A stretch of DNA of 64,000 nucleotides from an uncultured Lachnospiraceae bacterium (GCA_902760755.1 CACWHK010000001.1:93315-157314); one strand, 5' to 3'; positions 17,809-27,474 are shown, counted from the stretch's first letter. The notes: a model not told the origin generated them from the sequence alone. Translations and numbers: made by a program.

Positions 17809-18657
17809 ATGAAGATTGGATTTTATGGTGCCGGCCGTGTCGGCTGTACGCTGGGACGGTATTTGAAGGAGCATGACCTGGAGGTGACCGGGTATTACAA
17901 CCGGACGAAGGAGAAGGCTCTGGAAGCGGCACAGTGGACCGGTACTTTATGCTACGAGACAGTAAGCTCTTTGGTGAATGAGAATGATGCGATATTCTTA
18001 ACAGTCAGTGATCAGGCGATCCCTCCCGTCATCGCGGAGTTAAAACGATCTGCCGAGCTGAAGGGTAAGCTCCTCTGCCACACCAGTGGCGCACTTTCCT
18101 CCGACGTCTTTGCCGGAACCGGAGCCTACGGTTATTCAATCCATCCCCTATATGCAATTTCAAACAGAGAATCATCCTACACGACCCTGGACCGTGCGTA
18201 TTTTACGGTGGAGGGAGATCCGGAATATCTGGATGACTGGGTAGAAATCCTTTCGGAAGTCGGGCTTCGCTGCAAAGCCATCTCAGCCGTTGAGAAGGTC
18301 CGGTACCATGCCGCTGCGGTTATGGCCAGCAATCTGGTCTGCGGACTCTATGCAGCTGCCGTGGATGAACTTAACGCCTGCGGATTTTCCGGGAAGGAAG
18401 CCGTGGAAGCACTGGCCGGACTCTTTCTGGACAATGCTGCCGCCCTTGCAGAGAAGGGCCCTGCAGAGCAGCTGACCGGCCCCCTGGAACGAGGCGATGC
18501 GGAAACGGTATCAAGACACCTGGCCGTTCTTTCCGGAACGGAACGGGACACCTACCTGCAGCTTTCAAAGCAGGTATTAAAGGTGGCGGAAGAGAAGAAT
18601 CCGAAGAAGGATTACTCAGAGATAAAGAAGCTTCTGGATGAAAATAAGATTCGTTGA
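17809..18657 (+). CDS. panG: Rossmann/DUF2520 protein, probable ketopantoate reductase (PanG type)
   Basis: Protein of 282 aa. The N-terminus is a dinucleotide-binding motif (IGFYGAGRVGCTLGRYL) followed by GYYNRTKEKA, as in F420/NADP-type reductases; the C-terminal half is the helical DUF2520 domain (VRYHAAAVMASNLVCGLY). It heads the run panG-panB-panC-panD-coaBC, and no PanE-type reductase is in the cluster. PanG, a ketopantoate reductase unrelated to PanE at sequence level, was described in Francisella with homologues in Enterococcus and Clostridioides; context and fold fit that. It would reduce 2-dehydropantoate to pantoate with NAD(P)H. The start is set by AGGAGGTGG before ATG 17809. Confidence 0.75.
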   Translation: MKIGFYGAGRVGCTLGRYLKEHDLEVTGYYNRTKEKALEAAQWTGTLCYETVSSLVNENDAIFLTVSDQAIPPVIAELKRSAELKGKLLCHTSGALSSDVFAGTGAYGYSIHPLYAISNRESSYTTLDRAYFTVEGDPEYLDDWVEILSEVGLRCKAISAVEKVRYHAAAVMASNLVCGLYAAAVDELNACGFSGKEAVEALAGLFLDNAAALAEKGPAEQLTGPLERGDAETVSRHLAVLSGTERDTYLQLSKQVLKVAEEKNPKKDYSEIKKLLDENKIR

Positions 18658-18707
18658 TCGGATAGACAAATGCTGTCCGAAATCTAACAAAGAGGAGGGA
18701 TTCAAGT

Positions 18708-19556
18708 ATGAAGAACACAGTGGTTACATTTCAGCAGATGAAGGAAAAGGGCGAGCGGATCTCCATGCTGACCGCCTATGATTATTCCACCGCTAAGCTT
18801 GAGGACGGTGCCGGGATCAACGGAATCCTGGTGGGGGATTCACTCGGAAATGTAATGCTTGGCTACCCGGATACCATTTCCGTAACCATGGAAGATATGA
18901 TCCATCATGGCGCAGCCGTATCCCGCGGCGCAGAAAATGCCCTGGTGGTGATCGATATGCCGTTTATGTCCTATCAGGCCTCCGTCTACGATGCAGTGGT
19001 AAATGCAGGACGGCTGATGAAGGAAGGCCGCGGACAGGCAGTGAAGCTGGAGGGCGGCGAGGAGGTATGCCCCCAGATCAAGGCCATCACACAGTCCAGC
19101 ATTCCCGTTATGGCACATCTGGGACTGACACCGCAGTCCATCAACGTGTTCGGCGGCTTCAAATCCCAGGCAAAGGAACTGGAGCCTGCCAAGAAGCTGA
19201 TCCGGGATGCGCTGGCAGTTCAGGAAGCAGGTGCCTTTGCAGTGACCCTTGAATGTGTACCGGCACGCCTGGCAGAGATCGTAACAAAGCTCCTTCGCAT
19301 CCCCACCATCGGAATCGGGGCAGGAGCCGGCTGTGATGGCCAGATCCTCGTATACGCCGACATGCTTGCCATGTTCAACGACTTCCGCCCGAAGTTCGTA
19401 AAAGCCTTCTCGAACGTAGGAGAACATATGAAGGAAGGCTTCGCAGCCTATGATGCAGAAGTAAAGGCAGGAACTTATCCTGCAGAAGAACACACCTACC
19501 CGATGGAAGACGGTGTTTACGAAGAACTCAAGAAGTATGTAGACGATATTCAGTAA
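18708..19556 (+). CDS. panB: 3-methyl-2-oxobutanoate hydroxymethyltransferase
   Basis: Protein of 282 aa, full family length, TIM barrel. Motifs: [35 protein letters not shown] with the metal-binding Asp, [10 protein letters not shown] after the catalytic Glu of LECVPA, and [12 protein letters not shown]. It makes ketopantoate from 2-oxoisovalerate and 5,10-methylene-THF. GAGGAGGGA precedes the ATG. It lies between the PanG-like reductase and panC in a tight same-strand operon. Confidence 0.96.
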   Translation: MKNTVVTFQQMKEKGERISMLTAYDYSTAKLEDGAGINGILVGDSLGNVMLGYPDTISVTMEDMIHHGAAVSRGAENALVVIDMPFMSYQASVYDAVVNAGRLMKEGRGQAVKLEGGEEVCPQIKAITQSSIPVMAHLGLTPQSINVFGGFKSQAKELEPAKKLIRDALAVQEAGAFAVTLECVPARLAEIVTKLLRIPTIGIGAGAGCDGQILVYADMLAMFNDFRPKFVKAFSNVGEHMKEGFAAYDAEVKAGTYPAEEHTYPMEDGVYEELKKYVDDIQ

Positions 19557-19608
19557 ACCGCTCGAAAGGGATAAGGATAATAATACTTAGGATCAGGAGG
19601 AAAAAACC

Positions 19609-20460
19609 TTGAAAATCGTATCCACAGTCGCAGAAGTAAGAGAAATTGTAAAGGGATGGAGAGCCGCAGGTGAGACGGTCGGTCTGGTACCCACCATGGG
19701 CTTCCTTCACGCCGGCCACCAGAGTCTGATCGCAGCCAGCGTCGCAGGCAACGACCACACCGTTGTCAGCGTCTTCGTCAACCCGACCCAGTTCGGTCCC
19801 AACGAAGACCTTGCCAGCTATCCCCGTGACCTTGACCGCGATGCAGCCCTTTGCGAAAGCACGGGCGCAGACGTGATCTTCCATCCGGAACCGTCCGAGA
19901 TGTATCCCGACGGCTTCGTATCCTTCGTGGATATGAACGGCCTTACCAACCATCTGTGCGGACTGTCCCGGCCGGTACATTTCCGTGGTGTCTGCACCGT
20001 CGTATCCAAGCTGTTCAACATCGTGCAGCCGGATCATGCCTACTTCGGACAGAAGGATGCACAGCAGCTGGCGGTTGTAAAGCGGATGGTTAAGGATCTG
20101 AACATGCCGCTGGAGATCGTCGGATGTCCCATCGTTCGCGAAGCAGACGGTCTGGCCATGAGCTCCCGGAATACCTACATGAATGAAGAGGAGCGGAAGG
20201 CTGCTCTGATCCTGTCCCAGTCCATCCGCCTCGGCGAACAGCTGGTAAAGGACGGCGAGCGGGATGCAAATGTGGTAAAGTCCGCCATGACCGCTCTGAT
20301 CGAGACGGAACCCATGGCAGAGATTGATTATGTGGAGGTAGTGGACGGACTGACCATGGAATCCGTGGATACCATCCGTGGCGAGATCCTCTGCGCCATT
20401 GCCGTAAAGATCAACAACAAGGTTCGTCTTATCGATAACTTCATCACAGAGGTAGAGTAA
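19609..20460 (+). CDS. panC: Pantothenate synthetase (pantoate-beta-alanine ligase)
   Basis: Protein of 283 aa with the nucleotidyltransferase-fold signatures [15 protein letters not shown] (HxGH) and [11 protein letters not shown] (KMSKS-like), and FGQKDAQQL for pantoate binding. It joins pantoate and beta-alanine using ATP. The start codon is TTG with AGGAGGAAAA upstream; no ATG in frame gives the conserved N-terminus. It is 52 bases after panB and 53 before panD. Confidence 0.96.
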   Translation: MKIVSTVAEVREIVKGWRAAGETVGLVPTMGFLHAGHQSLIAASVAGNDHTVVSVFVNPTQFGPNEDLASYPRDLDRDAALCESTGADVIFHPEPSEMYPDGFVSFVDMNGLTNHLCGLSRPVHFRGVCTVVSKLFNIVQPDHAYFGQKDAQQLAVVKRMVKDLNMPLEIVGCPIVREADGLAMSSRNTYMNEEERKAALILSQSIRLGEQLVKDGERDANVVKSAMTALIETEPMAEIDYVEVVDGLTMESVDTIRGEILCAIAVKINNKVRLIDNFITEVE

Positions 20461-20513
20461 GGAGGGGAGCGACCCTTCCGGGAAAATATATCAGAAGGAA
20501 CGGAGAAAAAAGT

Positions 20514-20939
20514 ATGCTGATCAATGTATTAAAGAGTAAGATCCACAGAGCCACCGTAACTCAGGCAGAGCTGAACTATGTGGGGAGCATCACCATCGAC
20601 CAGGAGCTGATGGATGCAGCCGGTCTCATCGAGTATGAGAAGGTTCAGATCGCGGATGTGGACAACGGTGCACGTCTGGAAACCTACGTGATCGCAGGAG
20701 AGGCCGGGTCCGGAGTGATCTGTCTTAACGGTGCGGCTGCCCGCTGTGTATCCACGGGAGACCGGGTGATCATCATGAACTATGCACTGATGACACCGGA
20801 GGAGTTTGCGGAGAATCCGCCCCGTGTGATCTTTGTTGACTGCGAAAATCATGTGACTCGTGCCACCCGTTATGAAAAGCACGGAACCCTCGAGGATATG
20901 CCCGAGGATGAAGACGGTGCGGATGGTGTGGAGGAGTAG
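20514..20939 (+). CDS. panD: Aspartate 1-decarboxylase proenzyme
   Basis: Protein of 141 aa. The self-cleavage site is visible as NYVGSITID: the Gly-Ser bond at about residues 24-25 would break to give the pyruvoyl group on the Ser. The active-site segment [18 protein letters not shown] and [16 protein letters not shown] follow. It makes beta-alanine for PanC. The C-terminal about 15 residues are an acidic tail beyond the usual core. Many Clostridia need a separate PanM/PanZ-type maturation factor only in enterobacteria, so none is expected here. Confidence 0.95.
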   Translation: MLINVLKSKIHRATVTQAELNYVGSITIDQELMDAAGLIEYEKVQIADVDNGARLETYVIAGEAGSGVICLNGAAARCVSTGDRVIIMNYALMTPEEFAENPPRVIFVDCENHVTRATRYEKHGTLEDMPEDEDGADGVEE

Positions 20940-20940
20940 C

Positions 20941-20985
20941 GCGAAGCATTGAGCCATGCAGGACTGCGAAGGAACGCTTTGCGTG
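20941..20985 (+). repeat. 45-bp direct repeat, copy 1
   Basis: A 45-base segment beginning GCGAAGCATTGAGCC directly after panD. It is identical base for base to 21123-21167. It contains a small hairpin, GCGAAG/CTTTGC. Confidence 0.9.
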
Positions 20986-21122
20986 AGCAAGGCTCACAGG
21001 CAAAGCGGTGACGGAGCAGGACTATACGGCGAAAGCCGCGACATCGAGGGTGCGGAGCACCCGAGATGGAGGCGTGGCTCATATTTGGCTGACGGCATCC
21101 ATGGCCGGAAGCCAAGGCCTAA
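20986..21122 (+). repeat. Hairpin-rich spacer between the two direct repeats
   Basis: Contains several GC-rich stem-loops: CGGC-GAAA-GCCG (21027-21038), GGGTGC-gga-GCACCC (21048-21062), and TTGGCT/AGCCAA (21085-21115) enclosing CGGC/GCCG. GTGAGC/GCTCAC spans the end of copy 1 (about 20983-20997). Short frames across it look like accidental translations of repeat DNA, with no ribosome site of their own. Confidence 0.7.
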
Positions 21123-21167
21123 GCGAAGCATTGAGCCATGCAGGACTGCGAAGGAACGCTTTGCGTG
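21123..21167 (+). repeat. 45-bp direct repeat, copy 2
   Basis: Exact copy of 20941-20985, 182 bases further on. It ends 30 bases before the coaBC start, so the element occupies almost the whole panD-coaBC gap. Confidence 0.9.
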
Positions 21168-21197
21168 GCATGGCCCACATACAAACGGAGGTAGATT

Positions 21198-22394
21198 ATG
21201 CTGACAGGAAAGAACATCCTGCTGGGCGTATCCGGCGGGATCGCAGCCTACAAGATGGCAAATGTGGCCAGCATGCTGATGAAGCTGCATGCGGATGTGC
21301 ATGTGATGATGACACGGAATGCCACACATTTTATAACACCTAAGACCTTTGAGGTTCTGACGAAGAATAAGGTCTACCTGGATACCTTTGATGAAACACC
21401 GGATGATGCGGTGCATGTACCCCATATCTCTCTGGGAACCGGGGCAGACTGCATCCTGATCGCACCGGCTACCGCAAATGTGATCGGGAAGCTGGCAAAC
21501 GGGATCGCAGATGACATGCTGACCACCACGGTGCTGCCGGCACGCTGCCCGATCCTGGTATGCCCCTCCATGAATGTCTACATGCTGGAGAATCCCATCG
21601 TGCAGGATAATATCGAGAAATTAAGGCGCTTCGGCTATCAGATCATCGAGCCGGATGAGGGATATCTTGCCTGCGGTTACGAGGGAAAGGGGAAGCTTCC
21701 GAAGGAGGAAGAGCTGGTGGAGCGGATCCTCCTTGCGGCTGCCGCTAAGAAGGATTTGGAGGGAAAGCATGTTGTGGTTTCCGCAGGACCTACGGAGGAA
21801 CCGCTGGATCCCATCCGTGTCATTACCAATCATTCCTCCGGAAAGATGGGCTATGCACTGGCGAAGGCTGCAGCCTGCCGCGGAGCCAAGGTGACGCTGG
21901 TATCCGGTCCCACGGCACTGGAAAAGCCGGTGGGTGTGGAGAGAGTGAATATCCATACGGCGGAGGATATGTATCAGGCAGTAACGAAGGCCGCAAAGAC
22001 CGCGGATATTGTTGTGATGGCTGCTGCAGTTGCGGATTATACTCCGGCTACCGTTGCGGATCAGAAGATCAAGAAGAAGGAAGGAGACCTCTCCATTCCC
22101 TTGAAACGGACGAAGGATATCCTCCTTTCCCTCGGAGAGAAGAAGCGTCCGGGACAGTTTATCTGCGGCTTCTCCATGGAGACCGAGAATCTGCTGGAGA
22201 ACTCCACGGCAAAGCTGGCAAAGAAAAATGCGGACATGATCTGTGCCAATTCCCTGACCCAGGAGGGTGCGGGCTATCAGGTGGATACGAATATCCTGAC
22301 CCTCATCACAAAGGACGGGACGGAGCAGCTGCCCATGATGTCCAAGCTGGAGGCGGCAAACCGGATCTTTGATAAGATCCTGTCACTCCGTTGA
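21198..22394 (+). CDS. coaBC: Bifunctional phosphopantothenoylcysteine decarboxylase / phosphopantothenate-cysteine ligase
   Basis: Protein of 398 aa, the usual fused Dfp length. The CoaC flavoprotein half shows GVSGGIAAYK, CPSMNVYMLENP and the LACGYEGKGKL substrate clamp; the CoaB half begins near residue 190 with SAGPTEEPLDPIRVITNHSS, GKMGYALA, and has DYTPATVADQKIKK. It turns 4'-phosphopantothenate and cysteine into 4'-phosphopantetheine. ACGGAGGT precedes the ATG. It completes the pan operon, although the repeat element before it may separate the transcripts. Confidence 0.96.
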   Translation: MLTGKNILLGVSGGIAAYKMANVASMLMKLHADVHVMMTRNATHFITPKTFEVLTKNKVYLDTFDETPDDAVHVPHISLGTGADCILIAPATANVIGKLANGIADDMLTTTVLPARCPILVCPSMNVYMLENPIVQDNIEKLRRFGYQIIEPDEGYLACGYEGKGKLPKEEELVERILLAAAAKKDLEGKHVVVSAGPTEEPLDPIRVITNHSSGKMGYALAKAAACRGAKVTLVSGPTALEKPVGVERVNIHTAEDMYQAVTKAAKTADIVVMAAAVADYTPATVADQKIKKKEGDLSIPLKRTKDILLSLGEKKRPGQFICGFSMETENLLENSTAKLAKKNADMICANSLTQEGAGYQVDTNILTLITKDGTEQLPMMSKLEAANRIFDKILSLR

Positions 22395-22419
22395 AATATT
22401 TTCTGTGTTGTGTTAGAAT
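22391..22419 (+). promoter_or_regulatory. Promoter for pyrE, overlapping the coaBC stop
   Basis: TTGAAA (22391-22396), 17-base spacer, TAGAAT (22414-22419). The -35 overlaps the coaBC stop codon and the -10 overlaps the left arm of the coaBC terminator. Confidence 0.65.
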
Positions 22420-22454
22420 AAGGCGTGAGTGTTTAACTCGCGCCTTATTATTTT
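22417..22454 (+). terminator. Rho-independent terminator after coaBC
   Basis: AATAAGGCGTGAG (22417-22429) pairs with CTCGCGCCTTATT (22437-22449), with one U-G pair, then ATTTT. Confidence 0.8.
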
Positions 22455-22502
22455 CGGTAAATCTTAAGGTAAACAATGGAAAAGGAAGGTGATCATTGGC
22501 TT

Positions 22503-23168
22503 ATGGAAGCATATAAGCAGGAATTTGTTGATTTCATGTTGGAGAGCAAGGTACTCCGGTTCGGAGACTTTACTTTAAAGAGCGGGAGAAAATCACCGTT
22601 TTTTATGAATGCCGGCCTTTACATCACCGGAACACAGCTGATGAAACTGGGCGAGTATTATGCGAAGGCAATCCATAATACCTACGGTGATGATTTCGAT
22701 GTACTGTTCGGACCCGCCTACAAGGGAATTCCCATCAGCGTGGCAACCACCATTGCATACAGCAAGCTGTTCGGAAAGGAAATCCGTTACTGCTCGAACC
22801 GGAAGGAAGCCAAGGATCACGGAGATGCCGGTATCCTTCTCGGAAGTCCCATTCAGGACGGAGACCGTGTGGTTGTGATCGAGGATGTGACTACCTCCGG
22901 AAAGTCAATGGAGGAGACCATTCCCATCGTCCGGGCACAGGGAGATGTGAAGATCGTGGGACTTATGGTATCTCTGGACCGCTGCGAACGCGGAAAGGGA
23001 GAGAAGAGTGCACTTGAGGAGATTAAGGATCTCTACGGATTTGATACGGCAGCCATCGTTTCCATGAAGGAGATCATCGGTTATCTTGTGGAAAAGCAGG
23101 TGATCGATGAGGAACTGAAGGGACGGATCGACGCTTATTATGAACAGTATGGGGTGAAGGAGGCATAG
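22503..23168 (+). CDS. pyrE: Orotate phosphoribosyltransferase
   Basis: Protein of 221 aa, of the longer clostridial type. The N-terminus MEAYKQEFVDFML, then FTLKSGRKSPFFMNAG, GPAYKGIPI and the PRPP loop VVVIEDVTTSGKS identify it. It converts orotate and PRPP to OMP in pyrimidine synthesis. ATG 22503 matches the usual family N-terminus and has GGAAGGTGAT upstream; an in-frame ATG at 22476 would add 9 atypical residues. No other pyr gene is in the window. Confidence 0.93.
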   Translation: MEAYKQEFVDFMLESKVLRFGDFTLKSGRKSPFFMNAGLYITGTQLMKLGEYYAKAIHNTYGDDFDVLFGPAYKGIPISVATTIAYSKLFGKEIRYCSNRKEAKDHGDAGILLGSPIQDGDRVVVIEDVTTSGKSMEETIPIVRAQGDVKIVGLMVSLDRCERGKGEKSALEEIKDLYGFDTAAIVSMKEIIGYLVEKQVIDEELKGRIDAYYEQYGVKEA

Positions 23169-23169
23169 T

Positions 23170-23319
23170 ATGGAACGAGTATACAGACAGGTGAAGCACG
23201 CAGGAGCATATAATATCGCACTGGGAGTGGTACTGATCGTTCTCGGTATCACACTCGGAGTTCTGAACATCGTAACCGGAGGAAAGCTGCTGAAGACAAG
23301 AAAGCAGATACTGTTCTAG
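23170..23319 (+). CDS. Small single-pass membrane protein, unknown
   Basis: A 49-aa frame starting one base after the pyrE stop, with GGAGGCAT about 8 bases upstream. Basic N-terminus (MERVYRQVKHAGAYN), one membrane helix (ALGVVLIVLGITLGVLNIV, about residues 17-35) and a basic C-terminus (LLKTRKQILF). Position, ribosome site and composition suggest it is real and co-translated with pyrE. I do not recognise the family and propose no function. Confidence 0.65.
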   Translation: MERVYRQVKHAGAYNIALGVVLIVLGITLGVLNIVTGGKLLKTRKQILF

Positions 23320-23341
23320 TTTTGAAAAGGAGTGAAGGACT

Positions 23342-23788
23342 ATGGACAATATTGATCGAAAGATACTGCAGTGTCTCAGTAAAAATGCAAGACTTCCGGC
23401 TTCGGCCATCAGTGAGGAGATCAGTCTTTCCGTTTCGGCCGTGATCGAGCGGATCCGGAAGCTGGAAGCCAGCGGACTGATCAAGGGCTATACCATCCAG
23501 ATCGATCAGGAAGCTCTGGGAAACAATATGGTGGCACTGATGGATGTATCTCTGAAGCATCCGGATTTCTATGACGGCTTTGTGAAGCTGATCCAGGAGA
23601 ATAACAGCATCGCGTCCTGCTATTACCAGACCGGTGAGTTTGACTTCGTGCTTCGGATCGTGACGGACAGCACGGACAGTCTGGATCAGGTCTATAAGGT
23701 GATCAAGGGCTACGAGGGCGTGGAGAAGACGGAAACCCATATCGTTCTTCGTACCATCAAGGAAGAAACGGCGCTTTTGCCGGAATAA
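23342..23788 (+). CDS. Lrp/AsnC-family transcriptional regulator
   Basis: Protein of 148 aa. The N-terminal helix-turn-helix begins DNIDRKILQCLSKNARLPAS and continues SVSAVIERIRKLEASGLI; the C-terminal RAM effector domain has TGEFDFVLRIVTDS and a final DRT-like RTIKEE. Lrp proteins respond to amino acids. AAGGAGTG lies before the ATG. It follows pyrE and the 49-aa protein in the same direction; the regulated genes cannot be told. Confidence 0.92.
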   Translation: MDNIDRKILQCLSKNARLPASAISEEISLSVSAVIERIRKLEASGLIKGYTIQIDQEALGNNMVALMDVSLKHPDFYDGFVKLIQENNSIASCYYQTGEFDFVLRIVTDSTDSLDQVYKVIKGYEGVEKTETHIVLRTIKEETALLPE

Positions 23789-23822
23789 GACGAAGGGTCG
23801 CCTTCGCCTTTAGGAGATAAAC

Positions 23823-24689
23823 ATGAGTGATTTGGAAAAGCGCCTGGGGCTTGTGCTGGAGGGCGGAGGGATGCGTGGCATCTATTCCTCCGGTGTCCTG
23901 GATGAGTTTCTGGAGCAGGGCGTTAAGGTGGATGGCCTGGTGGGTGTATCCGCCGGAATCCTTCACGGTGTTACCTACGTGTCGGAGCAGATCGGAAGAA
24001 ATGTACGTTACATGGTAAAGTACCGTGGGAATAAACGGTTTATGAGCTTATCCTCCCTGATCAAAACAGGGAATATCTGTGAGACGGAGTTCTGCTATCA
24101 CGAGATTCCGGAGAAGCTGTATCCCTTTGATTACGAGACCTTCCGGAAGAATGCGGAGAGGATGGAGGTTTACTCCTGTGCCACCAATCTGGAGACAGGA
24201 AAGGCAGAGTATATCAGGGTAACGGACCTTCGGACCCAGATCGACGCACTTCGTGCATCCGCATCCCTGCCGCTGGTATCCGAGATCGTGGAGTATGACG
24301 GGAAAAAGCTTCTGGACGGCGGAACTGCGGACAGTATCCCCGTCGATTTTATGCGGGAGAAGGGCTTTTCGAAGAACATCGTGATCCTGACCCGTCCTGC
24401 AGGCTATCAGAAGGGTGCGGACCGTACCATTCCGCTGATGAAGTGGAAGTATTCCGCGTACCCGGCCTATGTGGAGGCAGCAGCAAACCGGGAGAAGAAT
24501 TACAATGCCACTCTGGACCGTCTGAAGGGTTACGTGGAGGACGGTTCTGCCTATATCCTGCAGCCCAGCCGGGATCTTGGGATCAGCCGGACGGAGAAGG
24601 ATCTGAAGAAGCTGAAGCGGATGTACAAGCTGGGACGCTTCGATGCAAGAAACCACATGGAAGAGATCAAAGCCTATGTTGAAGGATGA
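23823..24689 (+). CDS. Patatin-like phospholipase family protein
   Basis: Protein of 288 aa. It has the glycine-rich oxyanion motif LEGGGMRGIYSSGVL, the nucleophile elbow GVSAGIL (Ser of GxSxG, about residue 43) and the catalytic Asp in LLDGGTADSIPV. Bacterial members of this group act on acyl lipids inside the cell. There is no signal peptide. It overlaps the next gene, birA, by 14 bases, so the two are translationally linked. AGGAGAT precedes the ATG. Confidence 0.9.
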   Translation: MSDLEKRLGLVLEGGGMRGIYSSGVLDEFLEQGVKVDGLVGVSAGILHGVTYVSEQIGRNVRYMVKYRGNKRFMSLSSLIKTGNICETEFCYHEIPEKLYPFDYETFRKNAERMEVYSCATNLETGKAEYIRVTDLRTQIDALRASASLPLVSEIVEYDGKKLLDGGTADSIPVDFMREKGFSKNIVILTRPAGYQKGADRTIPLMKWKYSAYPAYVEAAANREKNYNATLDRLKGYVEDGSAYILQPSRDLGISRTEKDLKKLKRMYKLGRFDARNHMEEIKAYVEG

Positions 24690-25512
24690 TGTGATACGGG
24701 CGTTGGAGGACGTGCGCCCGGCGCCGGTGTCCGGTCAGGCACTGGCAGACCGGTTCGGCGTTTCCAGAAATGCCGTCTGGAAGGTGATCCATCAGCTGAT
24801 GGAGGAAGGGCATAAGATCGCCTCTGTTCGGGCAGGATACTATCTGGAGGAGGGCTCGGACCGTTTTACGGAGCCGGGGATCCGTAGATTCCTTCCCCCG
24901 GGCTGTCCCATTGCCATAGAAACCTATGATACCATCGATTCCACGAACAATGAAGCAAAGCGCCGGATCGGTGCAGGAGACAGCAGGGACCTGCTGCTTG
25001 TTTCGGAGACCCAGACCGCGGGTCGCGGACGGATGGGGCATAGCTTTTATTCGCCGGAGGGGTCCGGGATCTATATGACCCTCAGTATAGAGCTTGGAAA
25101 ACCGCTGTATCAGCCGGAGAGGATCACCCTGGCAGCCGCCGTGGCGGTGGTCCGGGCCGTGGAGCCCTTTCTTTCCGAAGAGCTTCGCCTGAAATGGGTG
25201 AATGACATTTTCTATAAAGGAAAAAAGGTTTGCGGGATCCTGAGTGAGGGGATCACGGATCTGGAGACCGGTCTCATCCAGCATGCCATCGTCGGGATCG
25301 GACTGAATGTCCGGCCGCTTTCCTTTCCGGTGGACTTAGAGGGGATCGCCGGCTCTCTGGAGCTTATGCAGCCGACCAGAAATGAGATCGTGGGACGGAT
25401 CGTGACGGAGCTGCTCATCCTTTACGGGGCACTGGATTCCGATGCATTCCTGGAGGAATATCTGTCCCGTTCCATGCATCCGGAGAAGGTTCGGCAGGAG
25501 CTTTCGCGGTAG
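24676..25512 (+). CDS. birA: Biotin operon repressor / biotin-protein ligase
   Basis: Protein of 278 aa. An N-terminal winged helix (SGQALADRFGVSRNAVWKVI) is followed by the ligase core: DSTNNEAKRR, the biotinyl-AMP loop ETQTAGRGRMGHSF, KWVNDIFYKGKKVCGIL and GIGLNV. It attaches biotin to carrier lysines; the only carrier in the window is the 128-aa protein at 54361. The DNA-binding domain suggests it also represses biotin genes. ATG 24676 is inside the patatin gene end; the longer in-frame start at 24643 would add 11 unlike residues. Confidence 0.93.
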   Translation: MLKDDVIRALEDVRPAPVSGQALADRFGVSRNAVWKVIHQLMEEGHKIASVRAGYYLEEGSDRFTEPGIRRFLPPGCPIAIETYDTIDSTNNEAKRRIGAGDSRDLLLVSETQTAGRGRMGHSFYSPEGSGIYMTLSIELGKPLYQPERITLAAAVAVVRAVEPFLSEELRLKWVNDIFYKGKKVCGILSEGITDLETGLIQHAIVGIGLNVRPLSFPVDLEGIAGSLELMQPTRNEIVGRIVTELLILYGALDSDAFLEEYLSRSMHPEKVRQELSR

Positions 25513-25536
25513 TCTGAAAAGTTTTTAAAAATTCGG

Positions 25537-25565
25537 TTGACAGAACGAAAACCATATGATATCAT
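25537..25565 (+). promoter_or_regulatory. Promoter of tRNA-Gly
   Basis: Consensus TTGACA (25537-25542), 17-base spacer, TATCAT (25560-25565). The tRNA begins 30 bases downstream. Confidence 0.8.
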
Positions 25566-25595
25566 ACATTCTGTTGTCGCAGGACAGCAGAATAT

Positions 25596-25667
25596 GCGCG
25601 AGTGGCTCAGCGGTGGAGCATCTCCTTGCCAAGGAGAGGGTCGCGGGTTCGATTCCCGTCTCGCGCT
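25596..25667 (+). tRNA. tRNA-Gly (anticodon GCC)
   Basis: Cloverleaf fits by eye. The acceptor is GCGCGAG with CTCGCGC. The anticodon stem is TCTCC/GGAGA with loop TTGCCAA, giving anticodon GCC. The T-arm is GCGGG-TTCGATT-CCCGT. CCA is not encoded. It stands alone with its own promoter and terminator. Confidence 0.96.
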
Positions 25668-25671
25668 CACG

Positions 25672-25703
25672 AAGGAGTTTCCGAAAGGAAGCTCCTTTTT
25701 TTT
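25672..25703 (+). terminator. Rho-independent terminator after tRNA-Gly
   Basis: AAGGAGTTTCC (25672-25682) pairs with GGAAGCTCCTT (25687-25697) around a GAAA tetraloop, then a run of eight T. Confidence 0.9.
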
Positions 25704-25712
25704 GCGCGATAC

Positions 25713-25759
25713 GGCCGTCAAGCGTGTGCCGTGCATGCACGAGCACACATTTGACGGCC
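25713..25759. repeat. 47-bp near-palindrome between tRNA-Gly and guaB
   Basis: GGCCGTCAA (25713-25721) and GTGTGC (25724-25729) are mirrored by GCACAC (25743-25748) and TTGACGGCC (25751-25759). The centre, CGTGCATGCACG, is itself palindromic. No T-tract follows. Confidence 0.8.
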
Positions 25760-25770
25760 AATGCGACATG

Positions 25771-25796
25771 GAGCAGGAGGAATCTTCCTCCTGCTC
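25771..25796. repeat. Perfect 11-bp hairpin upstream of guaB
   Basis: GAGCAGGAGGA pairs exactly with TCCTCCTGCTC around the loop ATCT. It lies 75 bases before the guaB promoter and has no T-tract. Confidence 0.8.
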
Positions 25797-25871
25797 GATC
25801 ATTATGTTACCCATTAGAAAAATCAACAAATACTTGCTCTATTTTCGGCATTTTTTTGGCTTGGAAACTTG

Positions 25872-25900
25872 TTGACACAATACGGTATCTTTGATAGCAT
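25872..25900 (+). promoter_or_regulatory. Promoter for guaB
   Basis: TTGACA (25872-25877), 17-base spacer, TAGCAT (25895-25900), 55 bases before the guaB start. I see no purine-riboswitch core in the short leader. Confidence 0.75.
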
Positions 25901-25937
25901 AGGTGTTAATTATAACAAGGAAACCATTGAAAACTAA

Positions 25938-27416
<1,479 letters not shown>

Positions 27417-27423
27417 ACGTGAC

Positions 27424-27450
27424 CTCTCCGGATACGTAGTATCCGGAGAG
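27424..27450 (+). terminator. Perfect 12-bp hairpin after guaB
   Basis: CTCTCCGGATAC (27424-27435) pairs exactly with GTATCCGGAGAG (27439-27450), loop of three. There is no T-tract, so it may protect the 3' end or act as a weak terminator. Confidence 0.55.
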
Positions 27451-27474
27451 AGTGGCATGGCGAGAATTAATTAC

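Noticed and set aside
17615-17812. 65-codon frame before panG
   Set aside because: It runs through the promoter and inverted repeat and overlaps the panG start; no family resemblance.
21008-21343. 111-codon frame across the repeat element into coaBC
   Set aside because: It translates hairpin DNA, lacks a ribosome site and overlaps coaBC out of frame.
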